Below are positions 34,977 through 45,796 of a stretch of 64,000 nt of DNA, piece after piece; the stretch's first letter is position 1, and every line of letters begins with the position of its first letter. Location of the stretch: contig JARDYH010000001.1 in NCBI GenBank assembly GCA_029215795.1, positions 226,861,654 to 226,925,653 of the forward strand. The letters are read 5' to 3'. The notes beneath the pieces are model-generated. The model did not search any database. It worked only from the letters and a program-made list of their open reading frames with translations, and had not been told where the DNA came from. The stretch comes from Anniella stebbinsi (lineage: Eukaryota; Chordata; Lepidosauria; Squamata; Anniellidae). A program made the position numbers and the translations under genes.

Positions 34977-35152
34977 CAGTGGTCTTCAACTGGTTCAGAC
35001 CCGAAACCCACCTCAGATTCCCAATCTGTAACATGGAACTCACTTTCACAATTGTACAATTCCCAACATGGAGGCAACAAATTTTCTGCAACACATCTGG
35101 ACTGATCTCACAACCTACTTTTGGGTTGCGACTCACCAGTTGAAGACAATGG
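34977..35152. repeat. Palindromic MITE ('ggtcttcaactgg' family)
   Basis: CAGTGGTCTTCAACTGGT at the left and ACCAGTTGAAGACAATGG at the right are inverted at 16 of 18 positions. Confidence 0.8.
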
Positions 35153-35494
35153 TGGGATTTTCACGCAGTGAACAGAAGGAGAACTGTGCTCACAAAAGGA
35201 CTCATTTCGTGAACGGAGCAAAAACATTGGCTCTGTGTTAATGTGTGAGGATTCTACAACTCCCTGCATTGCCCCTGATCACCCCTTGAAAAAGCATATG
35301 GGAATATTGCTGCTCTTCCTCTTGTGACATAAGTAACCATTACCCCAGTCCCCACTCTGATCTCACAGCTGTACTTCAGGGAATTCGTTGCATCGAAACA
35401 GTACACCCCAATCCCATAATAAGAGCCTCACAGATGTACAATTACCAATTTTAGCAGAGGCTGCATGTATTCATTGGCAAATAAATCAACGAAA

Positions 35495-35870
35495 GATTTA
35501 CATCATGGGTAGGGAAGCTTTTTCCAATGAAAGGCTGTTGACCCATGGGAAACATCAATTGGGGTCAATGGCCAATGGTGAGGAGTGCCAAATTCTATGG
35601 TGGGCAAAGCCAGAGCTAAATGTGGGTGGAGCTAGAATCAAAAGTGGGTGGCATTTGCAGCATTGCATAGCCTTTTCTCTATCTCTGTTCACCTCATCCG
35701 TTCTTGAACGCAGCAGAAGAGGAAGTAATTTCCAAAGGGACATTCAGAGGGCAAGAGTGCCCTGCAGCATCTGAAGAGCCAGGTGATGCTGAGAGCTGCA
35801 TGAAATTAGGTCAAGGTTAGGTTGAGGGTCACATGTGATCCTTGGGCTGCAGGTTCCCCACCCCAAATTT
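35495..35870. repeat. hAT-like repeat with 'gggtagggaagc' / 'gcaggttccccaccc' ends
   Basis: The end words are mirrored in sense and the interior has 'gggtggagctag' and 'aagtgggtgg', as in the class at 2820-3188. Approximate borders. Confidence 0.5.
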
Positions 35871-36793
35871 AGATGATTAATTGGCTGGGTTTAATTTTAA
35901 TTATTTGGGCCAAGAGCAGGAGGATATTTTGACTGGTGTGTGACTGTAACAAAGAATTAAAAGATGAATTAAAGATGGCCATTTCGTCTAACAACGTGAT
36001 AGCTATTGGGTATTAAGGCTGGAAGCATTTACCCAAAAGGAAGTTCCACTGAACTGAATGGGGCTTACTTCTGAGTACACAGCATAGGTTTGCACACTTA
36101 AATTCTTAGTAACCTCACACTTTGTTATCTCAAAAAAGAAAAAAGAGAGGCATCTATGAGGAAGTTTAGCTGATACAGAAATGTATTTAAATTTAACCAG
36201 TCAACATTAATCAACTAATATTCTTGTGTGTGTCAACAGCACTAAAATTAACCCATGGTAGTGAAACCTTTCCTTTTCCCACTTCCACGGCTGTGATTGG
36301 ATTTTGTGTGTGGGGATGGAGGGGGGAAGAGTTATCTTTCTTTGCTGCTCCACCATATCAAAATCCTAAGCAGGGGATAGGTAGATGTGCAATTCTCCAC
36401 AGTTGACCTTATGCAGTCAATTTGGTTGCCCAACTCATCATAACACAATCTTCTATTTTAAGATTAGCTTGCCTAACCAAGACTAATTCAGAGTTTTAAG
36501 AAAACTCTTCTGGATTAATGAAGTGAGCTATAATTTGTTAACGCAAAGGTCAAAAAAATAAATATAAATAAGTGGCTAAGCCCTCCTGCTGTCATTAGAT
36601 CTCAGTTTGCTAATGGATTCGGAAAATGAGTAACCGATTGTATATTGCATTTTTCCAGTCGTTTGCTAAATCGCCTATCAACTATCTCTTTCTCCCTCCC
36701 TCCTTCTTCACAACATCCTTCCCCTGTGCTATGTATCCTCTGGGTGGTGGCAAGGACCTTGAGCATACCAATAACCCACTTTTTTCTTCAAAG

Positions 36794-36926
36794 GTGGCCA
36801 GTTGCAAAAGAGGGCTCTTGCGTCTTTGTGTAGAAGAGGGATCTTCAGGAGGTGTGGTTTATCTCGCACAACTCTTAAAGGTGCAGGAGCTCAGCCCTGT
36901 CCTCTTCTGCATCTGGCCTTCCTACC
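36794..36926. repeat. Foldback MITE, F1-related subfamily
   Basis: 'gtggccagttgcaaaagagg' and 'ctcttctgcatctggcc' ends with 'cacaactcttaaaggtgcagg' inside. Shorter than 9185-9348. Confidence 0.72.
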
Positions 36927-37229
36927 TGCTCCCAGCTGTTCAATCAATTTTGGCATTGCAGAAACAATGTTCGATTTCAAGGGACTATTAGGAATAGAAC
37001 AACAAAACAGCATCATAGCATCTCAGCCTGTGCACTTCCCACTTCACTTTCCTTGCTTGGTGGTGGCAACAGCAGTCCCAATGGGGATGTTTTGCGATAG
37101 AAAGGGCTCTTGACAGGGCTTCCATTTGGCCTAATTGCTGCTACAACATCATCTTCTGATGCTTAGGATGCTGTTACAGGCATGTACAGCAGGGTCCCAG
37201 GTGTCAGGAATCATGGAAAATGTTCTCAT

Positions 37230-37480
37230 GGATCCTGATGTCCCATGGAATGTGCTGGTTTTGACCTATAAAGCCCTACGTGCCTCTGGACCGCTGTACC
37301 TGATGGAATGCCTCTCCAGGCGTGAACCTATCTGTACCCTACGCTTGTCATCTAAGACCCACCTCCAGGTGCCTCCTCCAAGGGTGGCTCGGAGGGTGGC
37401 TCCGAGGGAGAGGGCCTTCTTGTTGGTGCCCCCCCAATTATGGGAACGAATTCCCCAGCGAGGCCCACCTGACCCCATCA
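37230..37480 (+). pseudogene. CR1/L2-like LINE ORF2, C-terminal remnant
   Basis: The + frame reads VLTYKALRASGPLYLMECLS and, after a gap, ERAFLLVPPQLWERIP. This is the C-terminal tail of CR1/L2-like reverse transcriptase proteins ('TYKAL...P.YL.ELL', 'RAF...AP.LWN.LP'), recognised from memory. No complete domain remains. Confidence 0.7.
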
Positions 37481-37729
37481 TTGTTATTTTTTTAAAGCCA
37501 GGTTAATATCATCTTCTACTTTTGGCAGCATATGATAGGTTTTTAATCAGGTGATGTGTGTATGTCTGCTGTCTGTTTATGTTGCAGCAGGGATGTCTCA
37601 CAGTTGGGAAAGTACAGTATGAATGAATCAGGCCTGAACAATGTACTTGATTCATAATGCATTTGGGGCAAGGGATCCATGAGTTTCTCTTTCCAAGGTA
37701 CCCCATTGCAAATGTTGTGCCATCACTAC

Positions 37730-37985
37730 TTGTTAAAGTTGTTAAATTAACATTAGAATCAGAGAGATGGCACTGAAGGTTTATTAGAATATACCATATC
37801 AGTGTTCTACAGAAGCTAGTTTTGGTTTCAGAAGAAGATCCGAACAATTCTGATTTTATTCCAGAAGGAAAAAAAGAAGAGTGGATTTCTAGTGCACTCT
37901 AGTGGTTGCAAGTTAGAAGTAAGACATCCTAAAGGAAGTTAGTCTTGCTTCAGTTAAGTTATTAAAGAATTGTAAATGTAAGGAG
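37730..37985. repeat. Unclassified direct repeat, copy 1
   Basis: Same order of words as 53209-53470: 'ttgttaaattaaca', 'tttattccaga', 'ctgcactctagtgg' or 'tgcactctagtgg', 'gaagtaagac' or 'gaagtgtgaa', 'ttattaaagaa'. About 15.5 kb apart, same orientation. Confidence 0.65.
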
Positions 37986-38976
37986 AAGAACTGAAAGTAA
38001 GTTTGCATGAAAATTTGTATATGTTTTTGTGTGCATTTCTCCTAATCCATGCATTTTTGTATGCAATTTTGCTTAGGATGCACATGTTTTTGCAAGCAAT
38101 TTTCCTAAAAGAATGCATTTTTAAACATTATTTTCTCTCAGAACGTTTTCTCCTATTGACTGCATCTTCGATGACTGTAAACCCCCAAACTTGGCTTACC
38201 ATAATATGCAGGTCTGGAGGAGCAGCGGACTCAATTTTTGCCTCCCCATCCTCCTGCCTTGCATTTTTCACTGGATGGGCTTTTTTGCCCGTCTAGCGAA
38301 GGAGCTTGGCAGAGGCTCAGAATAGCTTGTATCCTAGCTTCTCTGGCCTCTTCCCCTTACTGCCCACTAAAACACCCCCTTTTCTGAAAACACCCCCTTT
38401 TCTCAGTTCAGGTTCCTGGCCTTGGAGACCAGCTGGTGTGGTTCTTTCCACACTACCTGTGAGGGGGTCTCTGACTCCCCCTTCCGAGGCTGGACTACTG
38501 TCTCTGACCTCAGAGGGGGGACTCTGAACAATCTGTGGCCCCCTCAGACACGGCTTAGGGGCCATAGGATTGCTCTCTAAATGCATTTTTGTATGCCTAT
38601 TTTTTAATTATTGGAGAGCTCCCTTGCAAAATTTGGAGAAGTGAAAATTGTAAACGATAACTGAGTTCTGTTTTGTGTGTTTGTTTGAATGTGAAATAAA
38701 AATGCCAACCAAACAAATTTCTCCCCCATTTCTAATTGTAGAGCAGGTATACATGAGCCCATCTCTTTAGATCTTCACTTAGGAAACACCGGACAAAATC
38801 CAACACCACTTGACACCAAAATCTGATGCTATCACATCCAGATAGTTCGGTTTAGCATAATTTGCTACTGATAATGATGTGGGAAGGTTCCTTACTACAC
38901 AGCCAGAAAAGATATGAAGTTTAGGTGATGAAGGGACAGCACAAGAAAGATATTAGAGTTGGTAAAATGAACATAC

Positions 38977-39300
38977 CAGCCCACTAGCTTTAACAAGGGG
39001 TGCCTCCAAATCAGGGTAGACATTCTCCAGGTACCATTTGAAGCTTTTGCACTGAAGCTGCTTCCTCAATTCTTTCTGCTGGGTCAAGTTTCCAACATCC
39101 AGGTTTTTTTGGATGAGGTGGTAACCATGTCCATAGAAGAGATCTTTGTATTCATCCAGCCAAACCTCTGCAACACGGGCCAAATTCCGCTCCACTGTGG
39201 TGAGGCGGTCTTTAGGGAAGGAGTAGGGGTTATCGTTCCTGAAAATATGGCCTACTCTGGAACATGGGATGATTTCGATTTCCCCTCCGCACATCCAAAC
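38977..39300 (-). CDS. GALNT5: GALNT5 exon, catalytic domain end
   Basis: The largest exon here, 108 codons, phase 0 at both ends (acceptor TTTACCAG, donor GTATGT). It starts [20 protein letters not shown]; the His of VGHIF is the third metal ligand by family knowledge. It continues with [36 protein letters not shown] and LDVGNLTQQ, the last being the text that most strongly says GALNT5, and ends in the linker to the lectin domain. Confidence 0.96.
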
Positions 39301-40163
39301 CTGGTAAAAAGAGGCAGGGTAACATTGGATGCAACTACTGACAAATGTATTATGTCGTGTAATACACCTTAGAATGTGTCGAGTTAGGCACAGTTTAGCA
39401 CAATTTGCTACTGATGTGAGGAGAATCCATGCCACATCAACCCAGTTCAGAGACCCACCAACTCATGGTTTATGGTAACCATGGATTTGAACTCAAGCCA
39501 TGATTGCAGTTCTAAAATGTAGGGGCAGCCTTTGGTTTAAAGCTGCTTCTCTGCTTTCATTTTCCATATTTTTAGCATTCTGGTTTCTAATAGCAGAATC
39601 CTCCAGAGGCAGAAAAATGGCTGTAACTAGGAGCTATCAATTCAGACCTCACACTAACCATAGTTAGCAAAAAACCTGGTTTACAAACCCATTTCAAACC
39701 ACATTTTCTGATTTCAGTCTGCCACAGAATCACAATCCATGGTTTGTCAACTCAGATAACAGATTAAAACATGGTAAAGGTTCTTTAATAATAATTTCAC
39801 ATGATATTTGAACTTGAGGTGAGCCATTGTGTGATCTTTCACCATTTAATGCTTTCCCTCTGGGTTGGTGGGGGTGTTTTGATAATTAGTTTGCATGAAA
39901 CCTATACTTCGTTAAATACATATAGCTTACAATGGACCTCAAGTCTAAAAAGTGAATATATTTTATAACTATAAAAATATTTTAAAAATTGTATCTATAA
40001 TTATCACAGACACAATATGCTGCTTGCTTTGATGTTATTTCTGACCATTTATCTGTATTAAAAAGAATGGGAAACTACTATATATGCAGGACTCTGCATG
40101 TGCTTCAAGTGCCAAACAACAGGAAAAAATAAGTAAACATACAGTTATAGTAATACAAAATAC
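39301..40163 (-). other. GALNT5: GALNT5 intron
   Basis: Partly a degenerate member of the 'gctaagcca'/'aaccatgg' palindromic MITE family (39380-39780); the rest is AT-rich. Confidence 0.6.
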
Positions 40164-40281
40164 CTTGAATGAAATCTCCAGGTTTTCACCTCCCCAAACA
40201 TCAAGGCCAGGATCATATGTTCCAAGTTCAAAAAAATACTTCTTATCGATAGAAAATAACCCACCTGCCATCACAGGACAC
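40164..40281 (-). CDS. GALNT5: GALNT5 exon, Gal/GalNAc-T motif
   Basis: 118 bp, enters with one base completing an Arg codon from the previous exon (AG|G), then 39 codons. It encodes [20 protein letters not shown] and [15 protein letters not shown], the signature acceptor/donor-site segment shared by GalNAc-transferases. The ATG near 40274 is internal. Confidence 0.96.
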
Positions 40282-40539
40282 CTAATAATTGAACCAGAAA
40301 TCAGGGATGTACACTGTGCATTTTGAGTAAATATAGATTTTTATATTAGAGAGCTCCTACCCAAAATACCTTGAATGCAACAACATCCCATGTTCTTATA
40401 TTGATGTTACTTTACAGACACCAAGATGAATCAAATCATACTGTGCCCTGCCCAACCCCACACACCCCAGCAACAAACTTTTCCAATATAATAAACTGTG
40501 AAATATAATCATGTTGTTGTTGTTGCTGCTGTTGTTGTT

Positions 40540-40830
40540 AAATAGATTTATATACTGCTTACCACATTAAAATTATCTCTAAGCAGTTTACAGGGAGATT
40601 AAAATAATTAAAATATATTGTGATATAGATTAAAATACATAGTAAATGCCAAAACATTTATATAAACATTTATAAAAACATTAAAACCAATACTTACAAC
40701 AGCATAATTAACAAACTGGGCAGCACTCTCACTCAGGGAAGGGCTGGATAAAAAGATGGGTTTTAATAGGTGCCTAAAGCAAGCCATATTGAGGAAGTCG
40801 GAAATATAGTGAGGATAGGTTGCCTTGCCA
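40540..40830 (-). repeat. LINE 3' end (CR1/L2-like), degenerate
   Basis: 'tttatatactgcttaccac' and 'ctaagcagtttacagg' are typical of the reverse complement of an amniote LINE 3' region. AT-rich and eroded. A GTT/GCT repeat precedes it at 40513-40540. Confidence 0.55.
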
Positions 40831-40967
40831 GTTCAGAACAGTAGAAATATACAGCTTGGTGCAGGTGCCTCTAGCCAAACTTAGGGTTAAATACCTTGTG
40901 CATGTGGTAGTTCTTAAAAATTGTATATATTGAAGTCTGCTCTCTATACTTTAAAGCAGCCTTGACC

Positions 40968-41095
40968 AAGCTAGTGTCCTTCAGATGTTTTGGATTTCAA
41001 CTTCCAACAGTCCTAGCTAGCATGGCCAATGATCAGGAATGCTGGGAGGTGCAGACAAAAACATCTGGAGGGTGCCAAGTTGGGGAAAACTGCAT
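40968..41095. repeat. Palindromic hAT-like MITE
   Basis: 'ccttgaccaagctagtgtcc' and 'gtgccaagttggggaaaac' arms with 'cagatgttttggatttcaac' inside. Confidence 0.7.
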
Positions 41096-41284
41096 TAAAG
41101 GAGCATCGTCTATTGTATTAGGATCCCCATAGTTGAAATTGCTGTGTTTTATAAGATGTTAGTTTGCACCCAAGAAAGAACAAGTGCCTTGTAAACCTGA
41201 GTAATAGATGTCCTTCTCCCATCGTGAGGTTTTAGTGCTTAAAAAGCAATTCTGTCCAATAATATCTTAACTTCATATACTTAC

Positions 41285-41404
41285 CTAATTATATCAGTTT
41301 CCTTAATCTTTTTTTTCTCAATGACATCTGGAGGAATTGGCTTCCACCCAAAATTCATTGGCCAAGTAAAAATACCACGCTGAAAGCTGTCCACGGTCAT
41401 GTAG
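41285..41404 (-). CDS. GALNT5: GALNT5 exon, catalytic domain
   Basis: 120 bp. The first base completes Ser (AG|C) and the exon ends with AG of the next Arg. Encodes [20 protein letters not shown] and [16 protein letters not shown]. The FxWxMNFGW segment is a conserved part of the GT27 active-site region. Confidence 0.95.
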
Positions 41405-41594
41405 CTAAAGAAAGGAAGTCATAGCAGGAATTAATTTCAGAAGCAGAGGTTGCGTTAGAAAAGGGTGGCTCTAGAGTTTGGGGTTGGGTAATAGACCCCC
41501 ATTGCTTGAGCAGGGTTCCCAACTACGTGGTGGCTTTTCTGTGCACAAATCATCACAGTAGGATCAGGGCAATTATGGAAGGGATCAAAATCAC

Positions 41595-41730
41595 CTCATG
41601 TCTTTGTCACTGATTACTTCAATAACAGGACAAGCCACTTTCTTTCTGTTTAAATGGATTCTGTCCAGTAGTGGCTCCAGCCACCCTACATTGCATTCCA
41701 CATGAGAATCTAAAAAGGTCAGTACGTCAC
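41595..41730 (-). CDS. GALNT5: GALNT5 exon, DxH metal-binding motif
   Basis: 136 bp; enters in phase 1 (G|GT) and leaves with AG. Encodes [20 protein letters not shown] then [19 protein letters not shown] is the DxH motif that coordinates the divalent metal and UDP-GalNAc. Just upstream of its acceptor lies a SINE (41755-41990). Confidence 0.96.
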
Positions 41731-41754
41731 CTAAAGAAGAAAGTAAAAAATAAT

Positions 41755-41990
41755 AATTGATTGATTGCCTTTATATCCCACTTTTTTCCTAAAAGGAACT
41801 CAAGGTGGCATACATAATCCTCCTCCTCTCCATTTCTGTCTTCACATCAACAACTCTGTGAGGTAGGCTGGGCTGAGAGTCTGTGACTGGCCCAAAGTCA
41901 CCCAGTGAGCTTCCATGGCCGAGTGGGGACTAGAACCCGGATCTCCTGACTCACAGTCAAACACTTTAGCCTCTACACCATACTGGCCCT
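41755..41990 (-). repeat. tRNA-derived SINE upstream of a GALNT5 acceptor
   Basis: Reverse complement of the 31644-31869 family: the head (complement of 'ctacaccatactggc') is at 41990 and the 3' tail near 41755. It is in gene orientation, its tail about 23 bp from the exon border at 41730. Confidence 0.85.
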
Positions 41991-42199
41991 GTTGTAATGG
42001 AAATGAATTATTTCTATTACAATAGGGGAATTGGAACAACTCGGAAAGTCTTGCTTGACGACGTCTCGTGAGAATGTTGCTGGGGATGGGGGGATGACAA
42101 CACTAGTGGAATTCTACCAGCATCCTATTGTGGCAGGAGATCTAGGATAAAAATCCATGCAGTCAGGATGCTCATGGGGAACAATGCCCAAGACATTGT

Positions 42200-42575
42200 T
42201 TCTCAGGAGTTGCTTTGATGGCGCTGCACTCTCCCTAAACCCTGCGTTTTCCCTCCTGCGGAGTTGCACTTGTTAATCCCCATGCCAAGGAGGGAGCATA
42301 GGGGTTCTGGCGGACATCCAGGTACTGGAGCTGCTCCCCCGTCCTCTTCATGACTTCGGGCAACCAATTGCTGGTTGCTATCCACCAGGACCCGCCCCCC
42401 CCCCCTTTAGATCAGCCACGGTCAGACAGCGGAAGAGCTAACCTCATTCAGGCAGGAAAAGTTGGGGTAAGTCCCTGACTTTTCAGTTGTGGATCTTTGG
42501 CTCTTTGCCCCTGGCTGGTTCCGAACTGGCAGGTGTGTCATATAACCGACGGGGCAAAGACAACATATAGACAGC
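42200..42575. repeat. GC-rich unclassified repeat, copy 3
   Basis: Shares 'atgccaaggagggagc', 'ggggttct', 'ggtaagtccc' / 'ggtaaatcccc' and 'catatagacagcccc' with the copies at 3590-4010 and 13730-14395. It also has a run of about ten Cs. Confidence 0.5.
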
Positions 42576-43564
42576 CCCTCAGTTTACCTAATTTACAGTG
42601 CAGTTTTTATGGATAAGATAAGAATTGTGAAATGTTTTTATATCAAGAAGTGCTATTGAAATACTAATTATTAACTGCACTGGGAGGAAAAAGTCACCCT
42701 TTTTGACATCTCACCCAAAATGTAAACATTAGCTTAAATGTTAGCCTTCCTTACATTAACACCAAGTGATTAGAATACCTTCACAGATCGGGGCCACATT
42801 CATGTAATCAAGGAACTCTCTATAGTAGATTCATTGTGACAGCTATTTCAAGCCATCAATCATACACATAACAGTAAGAATTAGCTGAGTTGGAAAACAC
42901 TGTAGTGCTGTTTTTCATTTTATTAATAGAGGTTTTCAAACACTGCAACAGACTGACATAACAATAAGATATTTACATTGAGAAAGAGATAACAATGAGA
43001 TATATCTACTGGTGAGCGACTTACACATACATAGGACTGTGCTGTGCCTGGTTGGTATGGTGCAAGATATTTCCCTAATGCAAGGTTCACTTCCCAGAGA
43101 TGTTTTGCCATTCTACTTTAGCAACTTTTATATAAAAATACACTTTTTATCTTCTTTATTGTTGACTAGTGGAAAAAAGCAATACCAATGGTGCATGAGG
43201 GCACTGTGGAGCTGCATAGGTTGGCTCCAGCCCAGGCTGTTGCTTTCCTGGAAATGCCCCCAGTAGCTGCACATTTGAAAAGGAGTCCTATTTGCATATT
43301 GGTGGACTTTAGAAGAGTTCCTCCATCCGAAGGAAGATTGTGATTGGCTAGGATTTCCCCTCACCTGGAGGAGCTCTATGCATGTATGTTGGAATGGACC
43401 ATTTCCTGTGATCACTGAACACAATACCGGGGGGGGGGGGCATGGCTGGTGTGCACAGTAGAGGGTGGGGCTAACAGTATGCAGCCCCACAGCCCTGCCA
43501 TGTGTGCTTTTAATATGTGGGGGGGGGTTGTTTGACTCTGAACTCTCCTAATGTGAAGGTCAGT

Positions 43565-44090
43565 TACTAACTGGTAGGGATGTGCACGCCCGAAAATATT
43601 GTATTTTATTGTTATCGTAATTTCAGACCCAAAAAATTATCGTCTCTGATAATATCGTAGGTGAACCGTATCATCTTCACGATAATTATCGAAAATACGA
43701 TATTTAATTTGCAGCCCCATTGCGCCCTATAGAGCTGATTTTTTTTGAAAAAATGCCTATAACTTCTGTATTTTCAAAGCTACAGGCTTGAAACTTGGTC
43801 ACAATGCTTATGGGGTATGCCTATGTATGTTTATGAAATTTGAGATCGATCCCTCCAACCCTCGATTTTATATGAATTTATTAAAGATTGTTTAAGTTCT
43901 GACAGGTCAAAAGTTGCACGATCTTTCAAAAATTCATATATAATACAGGGGTAGAGGGACTGATCTGAAATTTGGCACATATGTGTAGCAACATGCGTAG
44001 GAAAACATCAAAAGTCACCCTAAAAACCATAGTTCAAAACATCTGGTGGAAAGCAGATTGCAGAAAGCTGATGTAGAGACTGGGTGCAAT
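43565..44090. repeat. Unclassified repeat starting 'gggatgtgcac'
   Basis: The start contains many 'ataatatcgta', 'cgataattatcg' and 'acgatatt' words in both orientations, giving an A/T and CGA-rich palindromic character. It then reads 'cctataacttctgtattttc' and 'gaaatttgagatcgatccctc', with a similar 'tgaaatttggcacatatgtg'. I do not know the class. Confidence 0.5.
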
Positions 44091-44506
44091 CTAAGGAATG
44101 TTAATTGTGTTGCGCAACATGACAGTATACATGTCTATTCAGATGAAAACCCCATCAACATCAATGTGACCTACTCATAGGTAGGCATATATAGGATTGC
44201 AGGCTAAATTCCACTGAACTAATGCTGCCAATGTAACTTAGATGATTCAAATTCCCACTAGATTGCTCCCAGTGACTTCTGTACTTTTTAGCAAATGATC
44301 AGCCAACCCCACTTTGACATCATTGCCCTTTATATATCATAGGGGTGTAGAGGAAGGGAGATCCTGGAAGTACCTAATACACACCATCGGCGCACAGGGA
44401 GGGAAGGAGGGCAATCCCGGAAGTATCTAATACACACCATTGGCACACAGGGACCAGCCGGGGGCCATACCAGGCAAACAGCCTGTAAGTCGCAACTCTG
44501 CTTTAC

Positions 44507-44626
44507 CTTTAGCAATTTCTGCTCCAGCCAGTCTCGCTCGTATTAGACCATGCCTTTCTTTGAGATGAAGGATACGGACTTTGGGAAATCGTGCCATGTA
44601 CTTGTCTAATTTGTCTTTAAGGTATG
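44507..44626 (-). CDS. GALNT5: GALNT5 exon, catalytic domain N-terminal part
   Basis: 120 bp; the first two bases complete a split Ala (G|CA). Encodes [20 protein letters not shown] and [17 protein letters not shown]. The [11 protein letters not shown] segment is a family-wide motif. Acceptor GATTTAG, donor GTAAAG. Confidence 0.95.
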
Positions 44627-44879
44627 CTAAATCAGAAGAGAAGAGAAGCAAGTAGTACATAGATTACAGATCATGCCACTTTCAAAAACTATCACTGAAA
44701 GAAGAGGAATCACCAATCAATGGTGCAACTAGGGCTGGACCTGCTGACATCTAGGGCCCTGTAGCCCAGGGGAATCCCAAATGATCACCCAGAGAGTGGT
44801 AAGTGATGTAGGCAGTGGCAAACTGCTCCAGCATCAGCTCTGGGCTCCTTTGTTCTTTCTTTCTTTCTTGAATTTATAA

Positions 44880-45200
44880 TTGGAGGCTAGCCAGCCAGGC
44901 ATGTGCACAGTAACAAGTGCTTATTAATTATTTTTACTTCAACACATATTATTCTTTTCCACAACAAATTGGTTCTTATTCCCAAGTAGATATCAGGCAA
45001 TCAGGGCAACAGACGCAAACTCCATTTTATTCATGTAATGATCAAGCTATGATTTAAGTGAATTTAAAATGCAAAAGCGCACCTGTTGAATGTCTTTCTT
45101 TTTAAAATCAGGGTTGGAAACAGTTTTCTCCCTCAAACATATCAGGAACGTAGAAGCAGTTGTAAAGGAGTGGTGGGGAGAAGGAGAAAAAATGTCTGTC
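44880..45200. repeat. Unclassified direct repeat family 2, copy 1
   Basis: Shares, in order, 'ccaggcatgt', 'gcaaactccattttatt', 'gctatgatttaagtga', 'tttaaaatg', 'tatcaggaa.gta' and 'agcagttgtaaag' with 55370-55690 in the same orientation. Confidence 0.7.
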
Positions 45201-45497
45201 TAAAGGGGCATCTAAAGGGAAGGCCCCCAAAAGACCATTAACACCAGGTTTAAAATGACGTAGAGCGCAATCCTATGTGTATTGAGACAGCAAAAAGTGC
45301 TACAATGCCTAGAATTCTCCTGGCCAGCATTTTCAGGGCAGGGGACTTACTTATATGATATGAGCGTGTAGAGGGTTCCCTTAAGCTCTTCTTTGAATAG
45401 AGAAATAGTGTTTGCTGCTGCTTGAAACAGTGGCTGAGCTCTCATAGGTTAGACATGTAGTCTACAGGACAGACAACTCATACAAAAGTAGATTGGT

Positions 45498-45506
45498 ACA
45501 CACACG

Positions 45507-45575
<69 letters not shown>
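45498..45575. repeat. Compound (AC)n(CG)n(AC)n(AT)n microsatellite
   Basis: 78 bp of almost pure alternating purine and pyrimidine: AC, about six GC units, AC again, then about fourteen AT. Located about 220 bp inside the intron after the exon at 45797-45963. Confidence 0.95.
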
Positions 45576-45796
45576 ATGGCCGTCCATAATGTTTGGTGAT
45601 CCGCTGCTGCTTCAAGTGGTAGCAAATCTTTTCTAAGATTTCAGGGAAATTTAAGACAGCAGAAATTCATCAGAATACTACAGTAACATTTGTACCAAAA
45701 TAATAACAACAATAAAAAAGGTTTTAGAGCAAACTACATGAGAAACACAATGCATGTTAATTGCGAGATCCATTTGAAGGGAAAACACTGACCTAC

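Larger units (their letters stand above)
34503..38976 (-). other. GALNT5: GALNT5 intron
   Basis: Contains MITEs at 34977-35152 and 36794-36926, a longer hAT-like repeat at 35495-35870, a LINE ORF2 fragment at 37230-37480, and direct-repeat members at 37730-37985. 38000-38200 has several imperfect copies of 'gcatttttgtatgca'; 38300-38560 is a GC-rich block without recognisable content. Confidence 0.75.
41731..44506 (-). other. GALNT5: GALNT5 intron
   Basis: SINE, GC-rich repeat copy 3, poly-G at about 43431, and the AT-rich unclassified block at 43565-44090. 42600-43420 has no recognisable feature. Confidence 0.75.
44627..45796 (-). other. GALNT5: GALNT5 intron
   Basis: Contains a (TTCT)n tract near 44850, direct-repeat family 2 copy 1 (44880-45200), a partial 'ggattgc' MITE (45265-45345) and the compound microsatellite at 45498-45575. 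Confidence 0.75.
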
